64,000 nucleotides of DNA from contig NC_134020.1 of NCBI RefSeq assembly GCF_040712315.1, positions 52,189,751-52,253,750 on the forward strand, written 5' to 3'. Both the position numbers and the translations under genes were made by a program. Under the pieces are notes generated by a model that saw only the letters and a list, made by a program, of their open reading frames with translations, had not been told where the DNA came from and searched no databases. Source of the stretch: Castanea sativa. Lineage: Eukaryota; Streptophyta; Magnoliopsida; Fagales; Fagaceae. Shown here piece after piece: positions 37,667 to 49,700 of the stretch (the stretch's first letter is position 1; each line of letters starts with the position of its first letter).

Positions 37667-37948
37667 TACTCTGTCTCTCTGTCTCTCTGTGTCTCTCTCT
37701 CTTTCTCTCTCTAAAAAACAATACAAGAAGCTCCTTAATCTAGTATAGTGCTGTTCTAATTCTTTCTCACACAGTGTGAGAGAGAGAGAGAAAAAGAAGT
37801 GCATAGAAATTAGATTGACCCTTTTGGATTCTATTAGATTCTCAAAGGAGGACCAAAAATTTAGGGTTTTTTTTGTTTTTTGTTTTTTGTTTTTGGTTAG
37901 CTTCTCTTCTCTATCTCTCTCTCTCTGTTGGTTTTTGCACAGAGTAAA
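37667..37948 (+). other. likely non-coding first exon of NF-YA
   Basis: A CT- and GA-rich leader (ctctgtctctctgtctctct, later gagagagagagag) ends at AGTAAA|GTAAGT. A matching acceptor (tttctacag, intron end 39633) lies 49 bases ahead of the NF-YA ATG, giving a 1.7-kb 5' UTR intron, a common structure in NF-YA genes. The exon start is approximate. Confidence 0.5.
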
Positions 37949-38208
37949 GTAAGTTCTCAGATTCTCTACACTTAATTTGGTTAAAGATTGTGACTTTGTG
38001 AATTTTTTTGATGTGGGGTTGTGTTTTTGGATTATGGGTATGTTTGTTTGTTTGAATTTTTTTTTTTTTTTTTTTTTGGTTTTTTGTTCTGGGTTTTTTG
38101 AAAAATTGGGTGTTGGGTGGGAATTCTGTGTTGTTTTGTTGGATTTGGTTTGGGTTTTGGGGGATTTGGGAATGGATTAGGTGATTGGGTTGTTTGCATG
38201 TGGGAATT

Positions 38209-38237
38209 GGGGGGTGGGGGGAGGGGGGGGGTTGTGG
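38209..38237 (+). other. G-run tract with G-quadruplex potential
   Basis: Runs of 6, 6, 9 and 3 guanines separated by 1-3 bases on the sense strand of the putative NF-YA 5' UTR intron, about 260 nt past the donor. Confidence 0.65.
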
Positions 38238-39682
38238 GTTCTGTTTGGTTGCTGTGAAAGTGTGTTGAATTGGGGGAATTCTAGGTGTAGAAGGGTGATT
38301 GTGGACTTGAAATGATTAATTTGATAAATTTGTTTTAGTTGGGGGTGAAATTTGAGTTTTTTGTCATGGGGAGTTGACGAATCTTGACTTTGATAGTGTG
38401 GAAATTGATTTCATTGGGAGTTGGGAGTTTTGGGTTATGTTCTGTTTGGTTGTTGAGAATATGGTAAATTAATGTGTAAGTAAGATTTTGAATTGCTTTA
38501 GTGGTTAAATTAGTTAAATTGTGTAAGAAGTTAAGGAAAAAATAACAATAATTACTTGGGAAATAGCTGGGAATCAATGCATCAGGTTTCTGGATTACTT
38601 GGTTGGACTTGAAGAATCTGAATTTGATAGCATGAAAATAGATTTCAAGATGAGCTTTGTATGTGAAGTTTATTTGTTCTGCTTGGCTTGGTTTTTTGAA
38701 ATTCATGGATTGGAAATCGAGATCATGAGTTTTTTGTTTTAAATTATTCGTTTGGTGTCCAGAAAAAAACATCTACTTAATTGAGCTTGATACAACTAGA
38801 TACTGATAATTCTGGTGAATGATGGGCCTTGATGGTATGATATTAGAGGTGTTTGCTTTATGTGTAGTATATATCATGGTTTCCCATGTATTCTTTTGAT
38901 TGTGAGTCGTTTTGCTATTTGGTCAATTTGGGTAAGTTATCAGCTTGCATACCTTTAGCCTTAATTTGGTCAAGTTTTCTCTCACATTATGCAACATCCT
39001 TTCCTCTTTCCATCCAAATTACATCTGTAACTAAGCTGATCCACTTGCGATTTGCTAGGTCTCAGCTTAGTAAAAGGTTAGGATTTGGTTTTCTTATTGA
39101 GTCAAATGGTTTCCATCTGCACAATGATTGTGCAAGTTTCTGATTGGCATTGAAACCTTGAGAAAGAGGAGCTCCTCTTCTCAATGGTTGTATGAAGATC
39201 TAACTTGGGTTTCAAGTCTTGAGAGTTGCAGGAGTTAGTCTTCTTCTTAGAGGTTGAAACCAGGAAGGATACTGGGGATTTCCCAATTTAGTCTTGTGAG
39301 TTTTGAATAGGATGTTTAGTGAGTGCACTGTGCATAAATAGCGTGTGGGTTCTCCACCTTGTGCCAATAAAAAAAATCTGAAAGGCTGGGGAGTTTGGTG
39401 AGCTTGCGACTGCTTGCATGCTCAATGAGCTCCCCCCCAGTTCGTCTCATTTATCCATTACATTGTGGCTGCAATCTATGTCACTTTCATCTATGATTAA
39501 TTTCTTCAGTTAGTTGGGTGACCATGATTTTAGAGTAATTGAGGTCCTGTTACCAGTATATCTGCTTTATGCTTGTTTATGTGAAAACTCTTGAGCTGTA
39601 TTTTGCTGACTTCAGGTTATTTTCTTTCTACAGTTATAGAAGGAATACAGAGACCTGTACTTTTTGAAGGAATTTGGAAGGT

Positions 39683-41183
39683 ATGCAGTCAAAGTCTGAA
39701 AATGGAAATCGACTAGAACCTGATTCACATGCCATTCCACCAACAAGTGTCTATCCTGAACCTTGGTATCATGCTATGACAAGGGGAAATATATCCAATT
39801 CGTCTTCATTTGAATGCCCAAATGGTGGTTCAGAGTCGAACGATGGTCAATCATATTCAAACGGTAGACTGAATGGGGAAGATGACGATGGCACCAAAGA
39901 ATCACAGAATACTGCTTCTTCACGTTCAGGTGCTTAAAATGGTTGTGCTAAGAATTTTAACAAAAGAGTGTTACAAATAGACTGTTTGCTATGAGGTTCT
40001 GATTGATCTGTGAGCTTTCTTTCTATGAGATTTAGCAATTTTTGTGGTACTAAAAAGGACTTTATTTCTAATTCAGCTGGAAATAATGGACAAGAACAAC
40101 AGAATGTGCAGCATGTTGCATCCAATGCTCCTTCTAGGCGTGATGAATGCCTCACACAACCTCCCCAGCTTGAACTTGTTGGTCACTCAATTGTAAGTGT
40201 GTTTTCTTTTAGAACCATCCTCCCCCCTCCCCCCAAAACGAAAAAGGAATCTTGCCCCATCAAAGTCCAATCATGATAATTGATCAAGACTGTTGGACTG
40301 AAGATTCTGCTTAATGTATAAAATTAGAAGCTCGTACTTACATGCTTTTGGAGCAGAAGGGATTCCTAGCTTTGTTGCAATTCTTTTGCAGGCATGCGCA
40401 TCAAATCCATATCAGGATCAATATTATGGGGGAATGATAGCAGCTTATGGGCATCAGCCTTATGTAAGATCCATTTATTTTTGTCATTTATGATTGACTA
40501 ATAGTGTCTTCTTGATTGTCTTTCCCCTTTTTCACTCTAAATAATTAAACAATGCTCCTGAGGTGTATATGTTGTGTGACCTGGTTACAACATTCTTAGG
40601 AAGTTGATTCCAATTATGACATGTTGCATCCAATGTATCAACTTATGAAATTTTGTACTTTAGTTTTCTTACTAAGGATATATGAGAGACAATATCAAGT
40701 TACACCGCGTAACTGTTTGTTAATGTTACGCCAATCAATAACTTTTTACTAGACTAGGATTACACATTCTCATTCCTCTTAACATGCACACCAAATTTCA
40801 TATTAATCAAAGGCTCTACTTACTAGTTGATCCATCATGTTTTGTGTATGATTTTAAAATACAGAACTCTTGAAATTTAAACATTTTATAGGAGATAGTT
40901 ATTGATTTCTGATTTTCTTAAAATTTTGCAAGCATAAAGTGTATAAAGAGAAAATGTAATCCAACAATAGATTTGTCAAAACACACACCCAATCAAATAT
41001 TATTACCTACAAACCGGTTTGGAGGTAATCTTTCTCCAACCCACTATGAGGCAGTTGAAAAGATCATCCGTGTGTAGTTTTTGTCACATGATGACTTTTT
41101 TAATGAATCATGTGACTTGTTCAATACACATGAATAGTGGGTTGGAGTAGATTCTTCCAAATTGGTTTAGAGATGAACCCTGT

Positions 41184-41244
<61 letters not shown>

Positions 41245-44116
41245 TATTTCGGCAACATTTGAGGAACATGTTCCTTGGTTTTTTGTTTTCTTATACGTTT
41301 TCTGTTGGCTAATTTTCAGTTTTAAGCTTTGGGTCAATTATTCAATTACATATATTGTTGTGAAATGGTAAGATGGTGTTTTGGCTGTTTGGAGGACATG
41401 AACTGGGGCCTGGGTAGGATCTTTCTCAGTTAATGGGTTTGTGGAACTTTAGAGGGATTGATTACATCTTGGATTAGAATCAATATACACCATGTTTTAT
41501 CATATGCAGAAAGGAACCATAAGGCATGGTTGAATGTTTTTATGGAATATCGTTATAGGTGTTACTCAGAGATAAGAATATAGACCTTGATACTCAGTTA
41601 TGAAGCAATATGGTCTTGTTGGTATGGTAAGATTCCCAGTCAATGGATATGGAGGATGGATGATGTTCTTAGCAACCTCTAACTCTTGTTGGGAAACGAA
41701 CTAAGCAAATAATGAGTCACTAAGCAGCGCTCAGGTTAGCTAATTATGAGTGGTCTCATAACATGCCCCCATGATTTTACTGCCTTCTCTTATTTCAGAA
41801 TTAAATTTTGAGAGAGCAAGGGGGGATCATGCACTCGGTTACTTAACTACAAGTCTACAACTATATTCTCTTGTGAGAACTTCAATGAACAATGCAACAT
41901 GCTTTTTAAACTACAAAACGTTAATGTAAAATCATTTGAACTGCTACCCATTTATTTGGAATTTTGCTTATCTAAAACTTTAAGATCAGTCACTGGTATA
42001 AAATATTTGGCCTTCCAGTTCAATTCGGTACATCTTTTAGAGGACTCATATCTGTTAATAAATAATAATCATCTGGGCTACTGGAGTTGCCAACACTTTG
42101 TTCTGATAAATTCTTTTTTGACCAATACTAAGTATCTTGTCTTTTCCTTTCATTGCCTTCTTCTTTTTTCCTTTATAAATTTGTTTGGGAGAGGAATAAC
42201 TTACATTTGGTTGGGAGATGACCTTCTTATTCACCACTGTGACCCTAAGAGATCGAAGACCTTCCCCTTTTTCATATTCATGTGATTTAAATATTTAGTA
42301 GTGTGTGGAATCTCTTCATTTATTTTTTTTTTAATTTTTTTTTTTTGCACTCAACTGTTATGCAGAATCAACATTATCATAAATATTATTTCCAAAAACT
42401 GGGTTGGGTAGGGAAAGGTGGCATGTTCGTGTTGTTGCTCCTTATGGTTTGGGTTAGTTGGGAAAGAATCTTGGGACCTGTAACATCCTTGTTAGAGGAA
42501 ACTTCTTCCATAGGTTTTTTGAGGTGCTCAGCCTGCATAAAGTTCATCATTTAAGAATGTCCCCAGTTGAAGTACTTAAAATGCATGAAGTTAAGCCAAA
42601 AAAAGAAGAAGAATGAAGCTCAAGAACGCCCTTCATGGATGGCTTTTTACTTTTTCACTTGTTATTCTGTCATCTTGCTTGACTTGGCAGCAAAGAGAAT
42701 ATATCTGCTTAAATTTTTTTGTTTTCTGAAGTTTAGTATGTTTGTAGATTTAATCTTTCTGTTATTCAAGGACAGTTTAGCCATTACCCTTATGCTACAA
42801 CCAAACAACAATGACAACAACAATGATAAGCTTGATAATGATAGTAACATTAATTTGTACTCTGTAGATAACATGACTTGTTATCTATGATATGCATCTT
42901 TTCTCTTGACCAATTTACTTGAACATGAAGTGGTCTAACATATCTTTGTAATGGTCAGGGTTATCCTCCTTTTCTCGGAATGCCTCATGCCAGAATGCCT
43001 TTGCCCCTCGAGATGGCACAAGAGCCTGTTTATGTGAATGCTAAACAGTACCAAGGTATTCTGAGGCGGAGACAGGCACGTGCTAAAGCCGAGCTTGAAA
43101 AGAAGTTGATAAAAGTTAGAAAGGTACGATGAATAATTGCCTTATCTTAGTTTTTCAATTTTGGTGCTGAATTTGTCTTAATAAATGCAGCTTGATATGA
43201 TTTGTTGAGGTTATTATTGCTTCTGTAGTTGATAACTTGATATTACTTCGCCTCCAATAACTTTCTCTATTTAGAAGGGAAAATGCATTGCAAGGAGAAA
43301 CATTTTCTTTGGCAACTCAAGTTTTTCAAATGTGCTCACAAAATTATCCTTGTATAATTGGAGCTTTTAACTTTCCACATGGGACACCGATTTTGTTGTG
43401 AGGGATAATGGGGAAGTGTAGATATTAAACTTTTGCCTTTCTTATGTAAGATGCATATTTTGGTTGTCCCTAATGATGTAAATTGGTATTTTCAGTGTGA
43501 TGTGATAATCCTTTATTGAGATCTTTTCAGCTTAAACTGCTAGGATTGTTGTGTAAGGTTTTTTGAAGTACTGTTGTGATTGTCTTGTGAATTACTTATT
43601 TAGTATATATGCAATGAGCTTCCATGGTTAGGCATTAAGTGTATAGGTGTGTGTGCAATTTGAGCTTATCTCTATGTTATCTTGTTTATTTCCCATCTTC
43701 TGCAGCCATATCTTCACGAATCTAGGCATCAGCATGCTATGAGAAGGGAAAGGGGTACTGGAGGACGTTTTGCAAAGAAGACTGCTGCTGAAGCTGCAAA
43801 TGAAGCCAAAGAAAAGGGCACAGGTTCTGGTCCAGCTCTCTCGTCACAGTCTGCAAGTTCATCTGGTTCTGAACCCTTGCTCACTGACTCTGCTGGAACA
43901 TGGAATTCCTCCCATGGGCAACCAGAAGGAAGGCATAACGCACCTGAAGCTCACAATTATGTAAATGGTAGTGTTCACTACCAGAATCATAACAGCTTGC
44001 AGGCCTCATCATATCTACATGCTAGCGAAAGAGGTGAGGAAGGAGACCGTCCAGGCCAGCAGTGGGGAAGTATCTCCTCTAACCAGGCTTCACAGAGGCG
44101 TCTTGCCATCCAGTAA
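39683..44116 (+). CDS. NF-YA: NF-YA subunit of the CCAAT-binding factor (NF-YA1/9 type)
   Basis: Five coding exons: 39683-39929, 40077-40192, 40392-40463, 42959-43123, 43706-44116; GT..AG borders in phase; 336 aa. The start has an in-frame TGA six codons upstream. The N-terminus is Ser/Asn/Gln-rich. The conserved core runs from [10 protein letters not shown] (167-176) through [18 protein letters not shown] (A1 helix, NF-YB/C contact) to [20 protein letters not shown] and RF at 201-222 (A2, CCAAT recognition). The exon 4/5 border falls between the two helices. The tail is Ser-rich. NF-YA joins the NF-YB/NF-YC histone-fold dimer in the nucleus to bind CCAAT boxes. ECPNG..SESNDG and VGH.IAC..NPYQD.YYGG resemble Arabidopsis NF-YA1/9 from memory. 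Regulation is likely by ABA/bZIP sites upstream and miR169 at 44231-44251. Intron 3 (2.5 kb) carries a MITE and a TA repeat. Confidence 0.95.
40862..40992 (+). repeat. dispersed repeat in NF-YA intron 3
   Basis: Second copy of the 30039-30165 repeat (cttaaaattttgcaagcata and following), directly left of the MITE at 41003. Confidence 0.55.
41003..41183. mobile_element. MITE in NF-YA intron 3
   Basis: Left end ttacctacaaaccggtttgg ... ctccaacccactat; right end atagtgggttggag ... aaattggtttagagatgaa, i.e. inverted repeats of about 45 bp. It is followed at once by a TA microsatellite. A half copy is at 14953-15085. Confidence 0.78.
41186..41242. repeat. (AT)n microsatellite
   Basis: About 28 AT units directly after the MITE in NF-YA intron 3. 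Confidence 0.95.
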
Positions 44117-44230
44117 ACCTGTGCTCTGGGGATTTGGGTGCCAAGATGGTGGATTGGACCCAACCCAGTTTGAATAGGATGTATTCCTTGTTTATCTGAT
44201 GACAAACATTCTTGGCAATTTATATGTCAG

Positions 44231-44251
44231 GCGGCAAATCATTCTTGGCTT
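44231..44251 (+). promoter_or_regulatory. miR169 target site in NF-YA 3' UTR
   Basis: The 21 bases starting at 44231 contain GGCAAATCATTCTTGGCTT, 115 nt after the stop codon. This pairs with the conserved miR169 (CAGCCAAGGAUGACUUGCCG) over most of its length, with one internal A:C mismatch and one G:U pair. Sites of this form in NF-YA 3' UTRs are well established in plants. Confidence 0.9.
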
Positions 44252-44964
44252 TTATATTATGCATGTGGCATGGATGAATAGTGGAGGAGATTGTTAATGG
44301 GCCGATATGACTTCCTAAGAAAAATCTCCAGATGCTTCAATCCTTCCTTCTTCCCATTTTTGCTCTTTGTACAGATAAAGATTAGATAACTCAAAGTTTG
44401 CCTTTAACTCTCGGTTAATGCAGAAACCAACTTGTTTGATAGTAGTCTTGACCTTTGTGTTGTCTGTGTTTTTATGTTGCTTATAGGATTTGATTTGTGG
44501 TTTATTGTTCAACATGAAGAGTTGGAACTTTGATTTTTCATTTGACTCGTAGGCGGTTCAAGACCCTCATGGGCCAAATTGGTAGCCATTCTGGCATGCA
44601 CATATATGCATGCATGCAATGTGTATAGGAAAGCTTTGCATGTGTCACAAAAGTGATATAATCATATTGGAAGGTGATCTGGGTTTGACATCTGTTGTGT
44701 GAAATTCTTCAATGATCCACAACTTTGGTTGTTGGCATTCTAGTAATAATTTGTGTTATGGTAGTGAATCCTCAAGTCAGATTCACAGCAATAAGAGACC
44801 CGATGAACTGATAGCGTGAAAGCTCAAAGTTGTGAAAGCTCAAATTTGGTAAATATTAATTATATGGGCTAAACTTAGTACACAATTCTGTGTTAGGTTC
44901 TCTAATTGAATTCAATAATGCTGTTGCATTAATAATACATCAAATTAGGTGTTATCTTCTCTAA

Positions 44965-45943
44965 GAGCATTCCCATCAAGGGAAGTAAAATTTTTAGCAT
45001 ATACTACCTCAAAACACTACTTTTTAGCTTTTAACATCTCACTTTATAATACATCATACGTCAAAAATTTTATTTTTTTTACCACTTCATTTAAATATTA
45101 TTATTTTTATTCTGTTTCTTTCTCTCTGTCTCTCCTTTTCTCTGAAAACCCACCACTTTCTTTGCAAACCCACACCCACAGCTAGCCGCTGCTAGCCACC
45201 ACCATCGAAAACAAAAATAAAAAATAAAACCACCCGCTAGCGCCACCACAGCTACAACAACTGTCACTACCACCCACAACCATGACCACTAACCACCAAA
45301 ATCATAACCAAATCGCAAACCCAAACCCACAACCTCATCACCATTCACCACCAACAACCGGAAAAAGAAAAAGAAAAACAACCCTTCAAAATCACAACCA
45401 AATTACAAACCCACAACCTCATCACCACCAACAATCGGAAAAGGAAAAAGAAAAACAATCACCGATAGAGACCCACGCCGAACTCTTAGTTGATGACCCA
45501 CACCGATCTACCCTCAACGTCGATGCCCACGCCGGTTAGAGATCTATGAACCCAGACCCACAAAATCAAATCACCCTGCCGTCAAGCTCTACCTCCATGT
45601 GAAGAGCATTTATTGTCCAGTGACGATTGGGCTTTGAAGTTTTGACCAATAAATCTTGGAGGGGAGGAGCTCAAACTATGAAATTGAGAGAAACAAAAGC
45701 TACGGGGAAAGAGAGAAGAGGAAAGAGAAGAAAGAAGAGAAATAAAAAATAAAGGAAAAAGTGACCGGGAATAAAATATAATTTTTCATTTAAGATTTAT
45801 TCTACAATGAGCTTGTATTGATACAAGTTCACTGTAGTGTGTATCAAAAAAATTTCCATTTGAAATCTTTGATGGAGTGGTTTTTTTGTGTTTTGATGGT
45901 AAAATAGCATATACCACTTTTAGCATCCTTAATGGGAATGCTC
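44965..45943. mobile_element. 979-bp PIF/Harbinger-like non-autonomous element
   Basis: Terminal inverted repeats: left gagcattcccatcaagg, right (reversed) gagcattcccattaagg, flanked by TAA on both sides (44962-44964 and 45944-45946). The TAA duplication and GAGCAT.. ends fit PIF/Harbinger. The interior holds an ACC/CAT-rich low-complexity stretch (about 45160-45540) that gives an 85-codon open frame rich in His/Asn/Pro; I do not regard it as a gene. No transposase. Confidence 0.82.
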
Positions 45944-46039
45944 TAAGGATAATAAAGTTCAACCATGTGATTCATCATCGATCAAATCGTTAAATCTAAT
46001 CAAATGAATTGAAGGAATTAAACCTAAAGAATTGTACTT

Positions 46040-46235
46040 AAGTTTTGTCTTAATCATATTGGTCTCTGGAAATATACGTATCCTGCCTCAAAGCCATCAT
46101 AATAGTCAAATGTTTTGTCTTTAATCATATTGGTCTATGGAAATATACGTATCCTGTCTCAAAGCAGCCATCTTAATCATATTGGTATCTGGAAACATAT
46201 ATATCCTGTCTCAAAGCAGCCATAACAGTCAATAG
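46040..46235 (+). repeat. three-copy tandem repeat between NF-YA and Sec62
   Basis: taatcatattggt starts at 46051, 46122 and 46174, each followed by ctggaaatatacgtatcctg or a variant and tctcaaagcagccat (units of 71 and 52 bp). It lies between the 3' ends of the two convergent genes. Confidence 0.85.
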
Positions 46236-46703
46236 AATGGTTAAATTCATCTCCCTAAGCAGAGTATATTTAAATCACTGAATTCATAGAATTGGAGATT
46301 CCACTCTCAACTCTCAAGTTCGTAACAAAAATCCATAATCCTGATGCAGTCCGGAAACTGTTAAACCTGTTCTCTCGTCCTCTAAAGAAAGTTGTCAAAT
46401 GTATTAGAATTTCCTACTGTTTACAGTTAAATCTACAAAATGAGTTTCCCAATGCAAATGGGAGGGCTTCTACACATCAAAAAAGTAATTCAGTGGGTCC
46501 GCTGAGCATAAAGCAAGAACATAATAGCGTACTGATATATAAAGCAACCTAAATTAAAAGTATAATCAGTATCTATAAACACTATTAAAAGGCTCATATT
46601 TGAAACCAACTACATTATTGTAACCGTTTGATACAAGGTTTTACACTCAAAATCATAAAACAAAAAACCAAAAGGGAAGAAAAAAAAGCATATAGTCTAT
46701 ATA

Positions 46704-49700
46704 TCATATGTGATCATCATGTTTATGTTGTTCAGCATCTTCTACATTTTCAATAACGTCTGCCTCATACTGTTCTGTGTCGGTTTCTTCAACTTTGCTG
46801 CTGGGTGGAACCCCTTCCTCTGGACTCGTTTTGCCAGCATCTGAAAAACTGTCATCTTGCTCTGTGGCGTTAATCACAGTTGGCTGCTTCTCCATCATCC
46901 CAGACAGAGCCAATCTAGGAGACCACTCGAGAACATCATCAATTATGTTTGATACCCGCTTTTGATACCTGCAAAATTGATTAAATTGACACTTCAGGTC
47001 CATTCACAGAAGAAAGGCAGAAAAGTAGTGTTCCTTTAAGAGAAACTTTCATATATAAAGAACTAACCTTGCTCTAGCAGCCTCATCAGGAGCATGGTGC
47101 CTCAGTAGCAATATGACCAGAACAGCTACTACTGCATAGAAAAGCCTTGTCGTCCACTTGGGTCGCTCCTCCTCATCTTTCTTGGGCCAGAAACGGAATA
47201 ATTCTCGCAATGTTGCTTCCTCAGCAAGGATGTTAGGGAAAAACCAAACACGTTTTCCAAGAACGATGTAAAGAGCACCAAAGACAGTAGCTCTCACTGC
47301 AAGTTAAAAAGAAATCACAATAAAATCCCAGTAGAAAAAAAATAAATAAATGGATGAAAACTGTCAGAATGATAATTTTACATCAAGTAAAGAAAACAGA
47401 AAAGTGTATAAATGGTTTTATCCAACCTTAGAGTCAAGTGAACAAGATAAACATAAACCACAAAACATGAAGCTTTAGAGTACGATGACACAAATAGTTG
47501 CAATCTTCCTCTTATACGCAGCATACTGATATGATAAATACTTCAAAAATGCTTTCTTAGATTTCATGACACCATATAGAGAAATGGTTTCCTAAGACAT
47601 CAGACGAATTGATAAAAATTTAATGACTTCTGGAAAAAGAACATGCTGCAAGAGGGGATGCATATATACATATATATATATATATAGTCATAAAATCTGT
47701 ACTTAGGTGACTGCACTGCGGGGCAACAATAAAATTCATCAATGATAAGAAAGTACATATTAACCTCTTAAATAAACCATTGAAAAACCAAAAGGTGAGG
47801 GCCAAAGTCAAAAGATATCCACAAATCCAGATAGGAGTAATGGGTGGCATCAATACCAACGAAAAGGATAATTATACGAATTGGAACCCAAAATCTACAC
47901 TGTACAGCAATTCCCAATCACAATTCAAAGCATTTCAAAGAGAACCACCACCAACAGACCCACAAATCTATCGATGCTAAATGCCTCCCTACAATATGTA
48001 CCATCGTTTCTTCAGAAACGGCTCTCTTAATCAATTGGTCTCAAATTACAAAATTAGAGAACCAAAAAAAATCCAAAATAATGCTGTCAAAACTTTCTTT
48101 TAGAGCAGCACCTTGCGCTAAAAGTGACCTCTATCAAATAAGTAACTATTTCAGATGAAACAGTAACTCATACTAAGCCATCAAAAAGTGGTACTTTTAT
48201 TTATACAGCAAACACAAATATTGGTCAAGAAGGAAGATTATTCAGAGTGAGCACTAAGGAGGCATGCCCAATTTAGTGTAATAATTGAAGTCAATGCATC
48301 TCACTGGACTTGGCTAAATGGTTGGCCTTTAAGGTTTGACAGCCAAATAAGAAATCCAAGTATTGACAATAGTTGTCCACTAAAGCATTAATGCTACAAA
48401 ATATTACTTACTTGCACCTTTGCTTTTCATTTTTAATCAAAAAAAAGTGTAAAAATACTTCTTGCAATTGAATCAACAGTGAAAGTGGGGCCAATGACCA
48501 AACAAAATTTAACAAGAAAATAAAAACCAAAACTACCACAAGGTATTCAAAATTTCGTATTTTGCAGGGAGAACAACAGGTTACACTACCAACATAACAA
48601 TGGCACTGATGTAGGGCCACATTTAACATAATTATTACGTATAATACACTACCTCCTAAAACAAATTAAATTGCAAATGTATGCTGGTGGCCTAATATGA
48701 CAGACATGCATAATCATCAATTTGTAGCAGTTATAATGACAAATTGGTGCAAAGTAAACTGGTAATGGCTACCTATCACCAAAAATATAAAAAAGGATAA
48801 TGGTTTACTTCAAACTAGCACCTAACACTGTAACAACTTTCTACAAATGACCTGCAATACATGGAGAACAATATAATATAAATAAATGCAAAAGAACTTA
48901 CCCAAAAGTAGTGACAGGATAAGTGCTAAAACGCCTGCGCAAGAGTAGAGTATTAGTATCTTGCACCGATGGGGATACACAGGAAACAAGCAAATTGCTA
49001 GTGTCAACACAGGCCAGAAAAATGAGAGAAGAGTCTGCCAAAGGGGCCTCCTTTTTACAAATGTCCATGCAAAAAAGGCATCAACTTCAGAAAATACTTG
49101 ATGATCCTGCAAAATAGAGTCCAATATTGATAACTTCACTTACAGAAAAAATCAGAAAATGTTCTAAGTTCTAACTTCCTAGATAAGGTAAAGTCCATAA
49201 TGAAATGCTCTTTAAAATGATGGTGATATCATTCAAAAGGTATGCATTCAAGACTCTGGATGGTCTGCTCAAGTAATCCTCCCATTTTCTCCCCAAACTT
49301 ATCATCAAATTACCAATCTTTTTCTTTCAACAAGTGTAACATTTCATCTCTATGCGAAGCAAGATGATTAAATAGATAAGAAATTACAACAGAAGAAAGA
49401 GTCCTTACATAAAAAAAATAGACACAACCAACATTCTAGAGGCCTTGTATTCTGAACACTCAACTAGTCACCTTACATGGTCTCAAAGAAATTCTATTAG
49501 AACCACTAAGACTTGATGCACAAAATAGGCCTGAGCTCTAAGGAATCAACCAACTATGTTGATAGTAGTAGTGTATTCATAGTAGGGTTAAAATATTTTT
49601 TAATTTGGGTTTTATTTACAAGTTATGGCCAAGTTGTATTCAAGGGAAAAACTGTACTACCATTCTTGCTACATGAGGATATTTTTGGTAGTTTAGTTTA

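Noticed and set aside
37977..38180. Phe-rich small open frame in the NF-YA leader intron
   Set aside because: Produced by T-runs within the intron; not a uORF of the spliced mRNA.
38335..38772. 145-codon open frame on the minus strand
   Set aside because: It lies inside the putative NF-YA 5' UTR intron, has AT-driven Asn/Phe/Lys/Leu-rich composition and no recognisable domain.
41899..42285. 128-codon open frame in NF-YA intron 3
   Set aside because: No domain, hydrophobic AT-biased composition, and located in an intron between two well-defined exons.
45282..45539. 85-codon open frame starting MTTNHQNHNQIANPNPQPHH
   Set aside because: Low-complexity ACC/CAT-rich sequence inside the PIF/Harbinger-like element; no domain and no neighbouring exon support.
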